DNA from: CAWUKT01 sp963923035
Lineage (GTDB): Bacteria; Bacteroidota; Bacteroidia; J057; JADKCL01
Assembly: GCA_963923035.1 (NCBI GenBank)
Contig: CAWUKT010000014.1
Coordinates: 1 to 64,000 of the forward strand
Length of the DNA: 64,000 bases
Direction of reading: 5' to 3'
Positions 8,082 to 15,877 of the stretch are shown piece by piece. The position numbers were made by a program, and so were the translations under genes. The notes under the pieces are model-generated. The model was given only the letters and a program-made list of their open reading frames with translations. It was not told where the DNA came from and made no database searches. Position 1 is the first letter of the stretch, and each line of letters starts with the position of its first letter.

Positions 8082-9863
8082 TTAGGCCTGCTCCCCAATT
8101 TGCACCGACCACAGGTCGGCGTAGATGCCACCCCGGGCGAGCAGATCCTCGTGCCGGCCTTCCTCGGCCACTTCCCCTTCGTGCAACACGATGATGCGGT
8201 CCGCATTGCGGATCGTCGACAGGCGGTGGGCCACCACCAGGGCGGTGCGGCCCTCCGCAAACTTGTCCAGGTTCAACTGGATCGCCCGTTCCGTCTCGGT
8301 GTCCACCGAGCTGGTGGCCTCGTCCAGGATCAGGACCGGCGCATCCTTGAGGATTGCCCGCGCAATGCTCAGCCGCTGGCGTTGGCCGCCGCTGAGCTTG
8401 ATGCCCCGTTCGCCGACCATAGTCGCATAGCCGTCCGGCAGCCCCACGATGAAGTCGTGCAGCTGGGCAATCTTGGCCGCCCGCTCCACGTCGGCGGGTG
8501 CTGCGCCTTCGTTGCCGTAGGCGATGTTCTCGGCAATGGTGCCGTGGAAGAGGTAGGTATCCTGGCTGACCAGGGAGATATTGCGGCGGAGATCGGCGAG
8601 CCGGTAGTCCCGGATGTCCGCGCCGTCGAGGCGGATCAGCCCCGATTCGGCATCGTAAAAGCGCAGCAATAGCTTGATCAGCGTGGATTTGCCGGAGCCC
8701 GTGGTCCCGGCAATGCCGATGGTCTCGCCGGGTTGTACCTGGAACTCGAGGCCGCGCAGGATGGGCATATCGGGGAGGTAGCCGAAGCGAACCGAATCGA
8801 AGGCCAGGTTGCCCTGGGCCCGATCCAGGCCCTTGGGCTGGGCCGGGTCCTGAATACTACTTTCTTTTTCCAGCAACCCAAACACTCGCTCCGCCGACGC
8901 CTGGGCCCGTTCGTAGTTGTCAAAGACTTGTCCCAACCGCGTCACCGGCCACAACAGACGTTGGATCATCATGGAAAAGAGGACCAGTTCACCCACAGTC
9001 AGGTATCCGTAGTCATTCAGCACCCAATAACTGCCCAGCAACAGCGTTCCCCCAAAGCCCAACGCGATCAGCATCCGGATAAGTGGGATATACAACGCAC
9101 TGATCGAAATCACTTTGTAATTCGCATTCCGGTACGCACTCGAATTTTCCGCCACCCGCTCTTCCTCAAAGCCTTCCGCGGTAAAGCTCTTGATCACCGA
9201 AATCCCACTCAGGTTATTCTCCAGCCGACTGTTCAATTGTCCCACTTCCGTCCGCATTTCCTTGTACCGCGGCGAAATGAGCTTTTGGTACCAGCGACTC
9301 CCCCACAAAATGAACGGAATCGGCAGCATCCCGACCAGCGCCAATTGCCAACTGGTGACGAAGAGGACGAAGCCGGCGAAGGCGAAGAGGACGATGAGTT
9401 GGAGAATGTCGTTGAAGCCGGTATTGAGGAAGCGTTCCAATTGGTTCACATCGTCGTTGAGGATGGAGAGGGTATCGCCCGTGCGCTGGCTTTCGAAGAA
9501 GGCCATTTCCCGCGATTGGAGCTGGCGGTAGGTATCCAGGCGCAGGTCGTGCTGTACCCGTTGGGCGAGGCGCATGAAGCCCCGTTGGAACAGCCACTCG
9601 AAGAAGCTCTCAAACCCAAAGATGAGGACCGCGAGGATGGCCAGCAGAATGGCCAGGCTCCAGTTGTCGTCGGTTCCGGCGAGGTAGGTGATCCACGAGG
9701 GTGCTTCCCCCCGGACTGAGTCGATGACCCAACCGACCAACAAAGGCGGCATGAGGTCAGCGACCTTGTTCAGGATGGACCAGACCGAAGCGGAGTACAG
9801 GGAGCCGTTGTAGGGGCGGAGGTAGTGGAGCAAACGGCGCATGGGGGAGGAGGTGGAAGCCAT
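8082..9863 (-). CDS. ABC exporter, fused membrane and ATPase domains (MsbA/MDR type)
   Basis: The 593-residue half-transporter has an N-terminal six-helix ABC_membrane domain (about 20-330) and a C-terminal nucleotide-binding domain (about 345-585). The ATPase motifs are intact: Walker A GTTGSGKST near 385-393, signature LSGGQRQRLSIARAIL, Walker B VLILDEATSS and the H-loop AHRLST. The length and order are those of homodimeric lipid or drug exporters. The substrate cannot be told from sequence. It is monocistronic as far as can be seen. A purine-rich spacer separates it from the divergent DUF4157 gene. Confidence 0.9.
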   Translation of the reverse strand: MASTSSPMRRLLHYLRPYNGSLYSASVWSILNKVADLMPPLLVGWVIDSVRGEAPSWITYLAGTDDNWSLAILLAILAVLIFGFESFFEWLFQRGFMRLAQRVQHDLRLDTYRQLQSREMAFFESQRTGDTLSILNDDVNQLERFLNTGFNDILQLIVLFAFAGFVLFVTSWQLALVGMLPIPFILWGSRWYQKLISPRYKEMRTEVGQLNSRLENNLSGISVIKSFTAEGFEEERVAENSSAYRNANYKVISISALYIPLIRMLIALGFGGTLLLGSYWVLNDYGYLTVGELVLFSMMIQRLLWPVTRLGQVFDNYERAQASAERVFGLLEKESSIQDPAQPKGLDRAQGNLAFDSVRFGYLPDMPILRGLEFQVQPGETIGIAGTTGSGKSTLIKLLLRFYDAESGLIRLDGADIRDYRLADLRRNISLVSQDTYLFHGTIAENIAYGNEGAAPADVERAAKIAQLHDFIVGLPDGYATMVGERGIKLSGGQRQRLSIARAILKDAPVLILDEATSSVDTETERAIQLNLDKFAEGRTALVVAHRLSTIRNADRIIVLHEGEVAEEGRHEDLLARGGIYADLWSVQIGEQA

Positions 9864-9938
9864 GCCGCGAAGTTAGGGGAAATGAGAAAAACGAGGGGAA
9901 AAATGGGACAAAGAGGGGCTGGGGCTCAATGGATCACC

Positions 9939-9969
9939 TTGACTATCTGGGCAGAAAATAATATTTTGC
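9939..9969 (+). promoter_or_regulatory. Possible promoter of the DUF4157 gene
   Basis: TTG at 9939-9941 is followed after 20 nt by TATTTTGC (9962-9969). The spacing fits the Bacteroidota -33/-7 pattern, while the -7 box matches TAnnTTTG only partly. The start codon is 40 nt downstream. Confidence 0.35.
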
Positions 9970-10008
9970 ATATGATCCTATTAGGACATTAAAGCCTCCC
10001 TGTTTGCC

Positions 10009-11514
10009 ATGAAAGCTCCGCGCATCGCCCAGTACAAGGCGCTTAACGAAACCCGTAAGTGCCAAATGGACAGCCTTCAATGTAAGAAGGTCAATTCTCC
10101 CCCTGAACTTCAGTTGAAAGACGACGAGTCCCGCAGCAGCGGAGGTCCGGTCCCGGATGAGTTCCTGGACCGCATGACCGAGGGCCACGGCATCAATGCG
10201 CGGGAGACCGAAGTGGTGACGGATTCGGAGCTGGCGGAGCAGTCGCGGGCCAAGGCCGTCTCGACCGGCGGCCAAATCCACGTAGCCCCCGGCCAATTCA
10301 AGAAATCGGGCGATTCACTGAGCAAAGACACCGAACTGTTGCTGAGCCACGAGTGGGCCCACGAGCGCCAAAAGAAGAATGGCGAGGTGAATGTAACCGG
10401 CTCGATCAACGGAATGGCCCTCAACGATGACCAGGGCTTGGAAGACAAAGCGGACCGGGATGGCGCCGATGCCGTTGCCGGCAAAGCAGCGACCAGCGTT
10501 GCGACCGGCTCGGTGAGCGCGGGCGCAGGCCAGGCCTACGCCGAAGGCACGGTGAACGACTCACCGGCCATGGTGTCCAAGGACCTCTCCGTGGCCAAGC
10601 CCAACGAAGACAAGAAAGCCCTGTACGCCGAAGCCGGAAAAGCTGAGGAGTCCAATAAATTGTTGGCCGCCACGGGCGGAGCGATTCGGCTCGTAGAGAC
10701 GGGCGAATCGGCCACGGTCTCGACGGGCGAGCAGACCAAGACCCTCAAGAAGATCATGCCCCAGAACATGATGAACGGCACCAGTGGCGAGGACATGAAG
10801 CTGTACGCGGATTGTGGGCGGGCCAGTTCCATGATCATGGGCTCCCTGAGCCGCCACGCGAACTATACCGACATGGAGGGCAATGACCGCAAGACCGGCA
10901 CCCACGGCGATCCCATGTACATGAAGTACGAGATCTTCGATGGCGTTTTCAACCACCTGAAAAACGATGCCGAATACAAGGACGACAAGCGGACCCAACG
11001 CTACGTGACCCGCTACTTCAAATACAAGCAGGACGCCTTCGACCTGAAGGACCAATTGGATGCGGCGACGGATGAGAAAACCATCAACCGCTTGCGGAAA
11101 AAGGTCGACATCGCCTGGAACCGGGCGCTGGACACCTACCACCTGCTGCCGCAGAAAACCCGCGAAAAATTCGACGCGGACCTCGGCATCAACAAGCACG
11201 CCAATCCGAATGTCGGAGAAGGCTATGCCATCAGCAGCGGCGGCCCCGACTTTGGCGGGATGCAGCACAATACCTGGAATTTTCACTGGGGCGGCGTCGT
11301 GATAAAGAGTTCCGACGGCAAGGACAATATCACCCTCGAGAACTTCTCGGTCGGCAATTGGGAGGCGCAAAACGACAAGTGGTCGTTCAGCATGTATGGT
11401 CCGGCCGAAGAGAAGGGCCAGACCTTCCACGAAAAGATGTACAAGACCCGGACCCTCGGGACCAAGCCCACGACCATGGGCGTGGCCCGCAGTTTCAATG
11501 GTTCCCGGAGATGA
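10009..11514 (+). CDS. DUF4157 (eCIS core) protein with candidate cysteine-hydrolase C-terminus
   Basis: The 501-residue protein has a divergent DUF4157 domain at about 45-130: GGPVPDEFLDRM, a GGQIHVAPGQF strand, and LLLSHEWAHERQKK with a zinc-peptidase-like HEWAH at 114-118. In many bacteria DUF4157 proteins are linked to extracellular contractile injection systems as cargo. The C-terminal region (about 245-501) was not recognised. It contains ADCGRASSMIMG with Cys269, then NTWNFHWGGVVIK with His426 and ITLENF with Glu444/Asn445. That Cys, His, acid order resembles papain-fold proteases or deamidases, which is inference. No signal peptide is present, as expected for injected cargo. No apparatus genes lie in the window. 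A terminator follows at 11534. Confidence 0.75.
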   Translation: MKAPRIAQYKALNETRKCQMDSLQCKKVNSPPELQLKDDESRSSGGPVPDEFLDRMTEGHGINARETEVVTDSELAEQSRAKAVSTGGQIHVAPGQFKKSGDSLSKDTELLLSHEWAHERQKKNGEVNVTGSINGMALNDDQGLEDKADRDGADAVAGKAATSVATGSVSAGAGQAYAEGTVNDSPAMVSKDLSVAKPNEDKKALYAEAGKAEESNKLLAATGGAIRLVETGESATVSTGEQTKTLKKIMPQNMMNGTSGEDMKLYADCGRASSMIMGSLSRHANYTDMEGNDRKTGTHGDPMYMKYEIFDGVFNHLKNDAEYKDDKRTQRYVTRYFKYKQDAFDLKDQLDAATDEKTINRLRKKVDIAWNRALDTYHLLPQKTREKFDADLGINKHANPNVGEGYAISSGGPDFGGMQHNTWNFHWGGVVIKSSDGKDNITLENFSVGNWEAQNDKWSFSMYGPAEEKGQTFHEKMYKTRTLGTKPTTMGVARSFNGSRR

Positions 11515-11533
11515 CTCAATAATCAGGTCAATC

Positions 11534-11567
11534 AAAAAGCCGCCCTCGATCGCGAAGGCGGCTTTTT
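11534..11567. terminator. Bidirectional intrinsic terminator
   Basis: AAAAAGCCGCC and GGCGGCTTTTT flank a 12-nt loop just behind the DUF4157 gene. The A-run on the left and T-run on the right let it serve both strands, including the minus-strand ankyrin gene ending at 11692. Confidence 0.75.
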
Positions 11568-11691
11568 CATGTTTGGGACAGCCGGTTTAAGGTGAGCTGG
11601 ATGTCCGTAAGATCCTCCTGCCCCGGTACAAACCTCCCAACGAGGGAGAGAGGCAAGACCGGTTCAGGAAGAGGGATAACTATCAACTGGG

Positions 11692-12168
11692 TCAGGCCAT
11701 TCCCATGGCCTTGAGGACTTCTTCTTCGGCCGTTTTTTCCGCGAGGTCCTTGGGCGAAACTCCATTGTTGTCGGTCATGTCCATGTCGGCGCCAGCCTTG
11801 AGGAGCATTTCGACGATATAGGCCCGCTTTGCCTTGGTCGCCACGGCGAGGGGAGTGACGCCATTCAGGTCCTGGGCGTTAGGATCAGCGCCCCGCTCAA
11901 TCAGGAATTTGATTTGCTCCGGAAATCCTTTTTTGGCGGCTACGATCAGGGCCGTCCGCCATTCGGAGTCCCGGCCATCAATATAGGCGCCTTTGGTGAG
12001 CAGGAACTCAGCCGCTCGCATTTGGTTGCTGGTGACCGCCATGATAAAAGGAATGACGCCCCGGTCGTTTTCGTCGTGGACGATCATAGGGTGGGCGGTA
12101 AGAATGGTTTCAATTTGAGAGATGTTGCCATAGCGGCATGCTTGCATCAGTTTCTCTAATTCTTGCAT
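11692..12168 (-). CDS. Ankyrin-repeat protein, paralogue 1
   Basis: The product is a 158-residue cytoplasmic protein made almost wholly of ankyrin repeats: GVIPFIMAVTSNQMRAAEFLLTKG, WRTALIVAAKKGFPEQIKFLI and GVTPLAVATKAKRAYIVEMLL. Such repeats bind other proteins; no enzymatic domain is attached. The ATG at 12168 (MQELEKLMQACRYG) is chosen because it matches the start of the neighbouring paralogue, and the extra upstream residues look non-native. The next gene encodes a 158-residue homologue, so the pair probably arose by tandem duplication. The partner is unknown. Confidence 0.85.
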   Translation of the reverse strand: MQELEKLMQACRYGNISQIETILTAHPMIVHDENDRGVIPFIMAVTSNQMRAAEFLLTKGAYIDGRDSEWRTALIVAAKKGFPEQIKFLIERGADPNAQDLNGVTPLAVATKAKRAYIVEMLLKAGADMDMTDNNGVSPKDLAEKTAEEEVLKAMGMA

Positions 12169-12374
12169 CTTAAATGTTTTTGTGTGTTGACAAATGATGA
12201 TTATCCATCCGGACGGAATGCCCGGGCGGTTGGGTATAGGATTCTTTTTCTGTGGTAGTTGAGGGGAAAGGGTTGGGACAATCAAGAAGGGGGGAGGGGA
12301 TTGGCTGAGGGTAAGTCAATGGTGCCCCGGTCAGTGCGATGGCCCTTGTATTTCCCGGTAGTTCTCATGTGCAA

Positions 12375-12851
12375 TCATTCCAATCCCATTGCCAACTTGA
12401 CATCCGGGCTTCCGTGCTCCTTGGCGTAGTGGGCCGGGGTCAATCCATTGTGGTCTTTCAGGTTGGATTTGGCGCCGGCATTGAGCAGAATTTCGACGAT
12501 ATAGGCCCGTCCCGCGAGAATGGCCATGGTCAGGGCCGTGATGCCGTCGAGGTTGCGGGAATTCACATGGGCTCCTTGTTCCAGGAGAAATCGGGTTTGG
12601 TCCCGGTGCCCCTTCTGGGCTGCATTCATCAGTGGAGTATGCCATTTGGTGTCCCGCTCATCGACATAGGCCCCGCGTTCCAGTAATTCCTGCGCGATCC
12701 GAAGCTGATTGTACTTCAGGGATACAGCCAAAGGCGTCACTCCCCGAACATCTTCCTGATCGATCAGGTTCGGGCGTCTTCTAAGAATCGTGCGCAAGGT
12801 GACGATGTCTCCGATACGGCACGCTTCCATCAATTGATCTAACTCTAACAT
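12375..12851 (-). CDS. Ankyrin-repeat protein, paralogue 2
   Basis: This 158-residue protein has the same length and layout as the gene before it: MLELDQLMEACRIGDIVTLR, then repeats GVTPLAVSLKYNQLRIAQELL, WHTPLMNAAQKGHRDQTRFLL and GITALTMAILAGRAYIVEILL. It is likely cytoplasmic and protein-binding. The two genes lie about 200 bp apart on one strand and diverge enough that the duplication is not recent. No signal peptide or additional domain was seen. Confidence 0.85.
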   Translation of the reverse strand: MLELDQLMEACRIGDIVTLRTILRRRPNLIDQEDVRGVTPLAVSLKYNQLRIAQELLERGAYVDERDTKWHTPLMNAAQKGHRDQTRFLLEQGAHVNSRNLDGITALTMAILAGRAYIVEILLNAGAKSNLKDHNGLTPAHYAKEHGSPDVKLAMGLE

Positions 12852-12854
12852 CGT

Positions 12855-13140
12855 AGGATATTGAGGAGGTAAACATAAATTCCCCGTCGGGGAAGCTGGG
12901 CTTCAACCCTGGGAGGCGAAAATTGTAGGGACGCAATGGACGGAGGCTGGAGGTATCATGGGTTGATGCTACAACAAACCATGAGGCAGGCTTTGATTGA
13001 CCCCTTGTCAGGGGGCTTCATGGGCGATGGCATTCAACGCATACCATTTGCACCATTTCCCTCCAACGGCCACTTCCAGTCTCGTTTGCGTCCCGCAAAT
13101 TACATAGCGGAGTCACCCCCTGTGGAGACATACTCCTAAA
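12855..13140. repeat. Candidate mobile-element relic or hairpin-rich intergenic repeat
   Basis: The region between the ankyrin gene and the next gene is rich in inverted repeats: TTCCCCG-T-CGGGGAA near 12880, CATGG paired with CCATG around 12957-12983, and CCCC-TTGTCA-GGGG near 13002. A 9-bp inverted repeat, GGGACGCAA (12928-12936) and TTGCGTCCC (13086-13094), brackets a 167-bp segment, as in a miniature element. A 37-codon minus-strand ORF with AGGAG before its ATG starts near 13131 (MSPQGVTPLCNLRD), but it resembles no family I know. GGGACGCAA-type ends occur beside REP-type transposases in other genomes; that link is from memory. Confidence 0.35.
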
Positions 13141-13218
13141 ATCGAATGCAACATTTTGGGGGAAATGAAGGATAAGAGAGGGGAATTGGAAAGCGAAATG
13201 GGGTGAAGGGAGGTGGGA

Positions 13219-14157
13219 TTAGGGGGCTTGAAAATAAACGACGGGTACATACGCTTCCGGTTCAATTGCATTCAGGGGGAGTTGGTCCCACAGCGCTTGC
13301 AGGTCTTGCAGCCAATCATGGATACTGTTGGGGAAAAATTGAGCTTCGAACCGGATGGTTTGGGTAGGAGAAGGATTCAACGGGGTCAAATTGGAGGCCG
13401 CCATGCGGGACCACAATTGGGCGGGAGGATGAGGTTGAGTCAGGTAAAGGGTACCCCTAAAAGGATGCCAGTTCCGTTGCCCCTTGTAGAGGAATACGCC
13501 CGGCATATACCCGGCGTCCTCCAACTGCTGGCAAATTTCTTCCAATCTTCCCTCGAAACTGCCGCCGTTCAGCCGGCCCAGGCTGATATAAGGGCTTTCC
13601 TCATATACGGATCCGATCCTTTGCCGCCAGGGAATCGGGTAATCCGGGAGCACTTCCAGATCTAATTCCGCCAACAGTTCTTGCAGTGCTTCGGATGTTT
13701 GCCAGCCCTTTTCCCGCTTGCCGCGGGGGAGGATGCCGATGCGGGTAGCGTCGGGTTCCAGGGCTGAAATATAGCGGGTATTGAACTGCAAGTAAGTGCT
13801 TCCGGGAGGTCCCAGCCGCACGGAAAGCAGTTGGTCCGCCGGTGGCGGAATCACCCGGATCTCCAATGGCTTCAGATTGGGATACTCAATTCGAAGGGTT
13901 GCCCGTTTGCCCATTTCCACTTCTCCTTCATAGCAGCCCAGTTCGGAATTCAACCGGGCGGCTTTTCCATTGATCCACACCCTGGCTTCCGTCGTCGCAA
14001 TATTGGTGTCGGGAAGATGGACCGTTAACGAGAGGGTGGTTGGAGCATTGTCCGTAGTTTGAGCGAACACCTGGCCGAAAAGGAGGAAGATGAATAGAAC
14101 CCACCCAGCCCGGAGGATGTGTTTTCGAAGGGACGAATGGGGAGTGTTGGTTGCCAT
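13219..14157 (-). CDS. Secreted protein of unknown function
   Basis: The 312-residue product starts at the ATG at 14157 with a signal peptide (KHILRAGWVLFIFLLFGQVFAQ). The mature part begins with a beta-rich, Ig-like stretch (TTLSLTVHLPDTNIATTEARVWING, shown here only as its gist: alternating hydrophobic strands) that may be a PEGA-like fold. Further on come basic and aromatic segments such as RQRIGSVYEESPYISLGRL. No catalytic motif or T9SS tail was found, so it probably stays in the periplasm or outer membrane. The longer frame to 14292 adds residues without a signal and overlaps the hpf terminator. Function is not assigned. Confidence 0.7.
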   Translation of the reverse strand: MATNTPHSSLRKHILRAGWVLFIFLLFGQVFAQTTDNAPTTLSLTVHLPDTNIATTEARVWINGKAARLNSELGCYEGEVEMGKRATLRIEYPNLKPLEIRVIPPPADQLLSVRLGPPGSTYLQFNTRYISALEPDATRIGILPRGKREKGWQTSEALQELLAELDLEVLPDYPIPWRQRIGSVYEESPYISLGRLNGGSFEGRLEEICQQLEDAGYMPGVFLYKGQRNWHPFRGTLYLTQPHPPAQLWSRMAASNLTPLNPSPTQTIRFEAQFFPNSIHDWLQDLQALWDQLPLNAIEPEAYVPVVYFQAP

Positions 14158-14232
14158 ACCTACTCCATTGACGCTCAAAGTTTGGAAATCGTATGCGAAG
14201 CCTGACTTTTTCGGGCGAAATGGGAGGGGGAG

Positions 14233-14266
14233 AAAAAAAAGGCCACCCCCGAAAGCGGAGGTGGCC
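14233..14266 (-). terminator. Intrinsic terminator after hpf
   Basis: On the minus strand GGCCACC pairs with GGTGGCC (14241-14266) and is followed directly by eight T. It closes the rpsU-xer-hpf transcript. Confidence 0.85.
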
Positions 14267-14288
14267 CTTGTATGTTGTTTGGTGCGGA

Positions 14289-14588
14289 TCAATGGGTCCG
14301 CATGCGTTCCTTGTAGCGCTTCAACTGGCGTTTCAGGTTGTCTGTGGCGAGGTCGATGGCTTCTTCGAATTTGAAGGCCTCTTCGCTGGCGATCAGGACG
14401 TCGCCGGGCACATTCAACTTGATATCAACTTTTTTAAGAGAGGGGTCGCCGACCTTTTCCAGGCGCAGGGTCACTTGCCCGTCTGCGATGCGATCAAAAA
14501 AGGTATCCAATTTGTCGCACTTCTTCTGGACGAAATCCAGAAGCGACTGATCGGCCTTAAATTGGATTGATTGCACTTGTATTTTCAT
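14289..14588 (-). CDS. hpf: Ribosome hibernation-promoting factor (short HPF/RaiA family)
   Basis: The 99-residue protein covers the whole S30AE/HPF fold: MKIQVQSIQFKADQSLLDFV, a central strand VTLRLEKVGD and the basic helix LATDNLKRQLKRYKERM. Short HPF proteins bind the 30S decoding region in stationary phase and help form inactive 100S ribosomes or protect 70S. There is no C-terminal dimerisation extension, so this is the short form. It is third in a minus-strand cluster, 26 bp after a tyrosine recombinase gene and near rpsU, a conserved Bacteroidota order. Confidence 0.92.
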   Translation of the reverse strand: MKIQVQSIQFKADQSLLDFVQKKCDKLDTFFDRIADGQVTLRLEKVGDPSLKKVDIKLNVPGDVLIASEEAFKFEEAIDLATDNLKRQLKRYKERMRTH

Positions 14589-14614
14589 ATATGTAACGTT
14601 AGGTGTGGTTGAAC

Positions 14615-15511
14615 TCAGGCTTTCGGATGGGCCTGATCATATACTTTTTTCAGTTGTTGGATGGAATTGTGGAGGTACACCTGGGTAGCGGCTAAGCTGC
14701 TGTGTCCCAACAATTCTTTGATGGCATTCAGGTCGGCTCCCCGGTTCAACAAGTGGGTGGCGAAACTGTGCCGGAGCACGTGAGGGCTTGTTTTCGAGAG
14801 GGTGCATGCCTGACGCAAGTATTTTTCTACGACCCGTTGCACCAACATCGGGTACAATGGTTTGTTGTCTTCTTTAACGAAAAAAGTGCCCTCAATGTTC
14901 CGCCCTGATTCTTTTGCACTGGTGATATAAATCTGCATGGCCTGCCGCGCGGCTTCCCCAAAGGGAACCACCCGTTCTTTCCGACCTTTTCCCATGACCT
15001 TGAGCGTCTGCTGGGAGAAGTCAATATCAGTGCGCTGGAGGGAAATGAGTTCGGCCCGGCGGAGCCCACAGCTGTACAGTACCTCCAACAGGGCCCGGTC
15101 GCGGGCACCCTCGAAGTTATCGGGGTATTCCACGTCCTCAAACAAAACTTCTACGGAGTCGGCCTTGAGAAAGGTGGGCAACTTCTTGTCGTATTTGGGA
15201 ACGGAGACTTTCTGGGCGGGATTGTCCTGGATGCGGTCCGTCTTGCGGAGCCACTTGAACCAGCCGTTGAGGCTGGCAATCTTGCGGGCGACGGTGCGAC
15301 GGGACAGGTCTTGTTCGAGGAGGTCGGCCATCCAGGAGCGGATCGTGCGGTGAGAGACCGAGGCCACCTCATCCGGAGCCGTAGGATCGAAACCGTAGGC
15401 ATCTTCCACAAATTCCCGGAAGTGCTTGAGGTCCCGTACATAAGCCTCTACTGTATGGGGAGAGTAGTTCCGCTCAATTTCCAGATAGGCTTTGAATTGC
15501 TGTCCCAGCAT
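14615..15511 (-). CDS. Tyrosine recombinase, XerC/XerD family
   Basis: The 298-residue protein has an N-terminal SAM-like core-binding domain (about 1-90, YSPHTVEAYVRDLKHF) and a phage-integrase catalytic domain. All catalytic positions are visible: Arg in CGLRRAEL, Lys in MGKGRKER, HVLRHSFATH, LGHSSLAATQ and the nucleophile Tyr in TQVYLH. Xer proteins resolve chromosome dimers at dif. The ATG at 15511 (MLGQQFKAYLEIERNYSP) fits the family start and is preceded by AGAGG at normal spacing; an ATG at 15529 would add six residues. Whether it is the XerC or XerD partner cannot be decided. It lies between rpsU and hpf. Confidence 0.92.
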   Translation of the reverse strand: MLGQQFKAYLEIERNYSPHTVEAYVRDLKHFREFVEDAYGFDPTAPDEVASVSHRTIRSWMADLLEQDLSRRTVARKIASLNGWFKWLRKTDRIQDNPAQKVSVPKYDKKLPTFLKADSVEVLFEDVEYPDNFEGARDRALLEVLYSCGLRRAELISLQRTDIDFSQQTLKVMGKGRKERVVPFGEAARQAMQIYITSAKESGRNIEGTFFVKEDNKPLYPMLVQRVVEKYLRQACTLSKTSPHVLRHSFATHLLNRGADLNAIKELLGHSSLAATQVYLHNSIQQLKKVYDQAHPKA

Positions 15512-15592
15512 AAAAAAAATACCTCTCATTCTATCAATGAAAGGTATCGAATTTCGTAAGAAAAACCAAGGTCTAAGCCTTGGGAGGAGGAA

Positions 15593-15787
15593 TCAGTAGT
15601 TGTCCCGAGCGTACATCTCTTGACGACGACGAGCCTTCTTCATCTTCTCGCGTTTGGCCACGGACGGCTTCGTATAGTACATCCGAGCGCGGACTTCTTT
15701 CAGTACACCAGTTTTTTCAAACTTCTTCTTGTACCGACGCAACGCGCGATCAATGGATTCTCCGTCTTTTACTTTTACGATGATCAT
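15593..15787 (-). CDS. rpsU: 30S ribosomal protein S21
   Basis: The 64-residue basic protein MIIVKVKDGESIDRALRRYK matches bacterial S21 along its full length, including the Lys/Arg-rich C-terminus KMKKARRRQEMYARDNY. S21 sits on the 30S platform beside the anti-Shine-Dalgarno end of 16S rRNA. It heads the rpsU-xer-hpf cluster. An AAGGTG before the ATG is one of the better ribosome binding sites in the window. Confidence 0.95.
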   Translation of the reverse strand: MIIVKVKDGESIDRALRRYKKKFEKTGVLKEVRARMYYTKPSVAKREKMKKARRRQEMYARDNY

Positions 15788-15877
15788 TTAATTCACCTTC
15801 TTTCTTTGGATGGTTTCCGAGCTTGCAAAGGTACGGGGTCGGGAAATGGGAAACAAGGGAAATGGAAAAAGATCGGA

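Noticed and set aside
9190..9720. Plus-strand frames opposite the ABC exporter
   Set aside because: They are shadows of a gene with a complete set of ATPase motifs.
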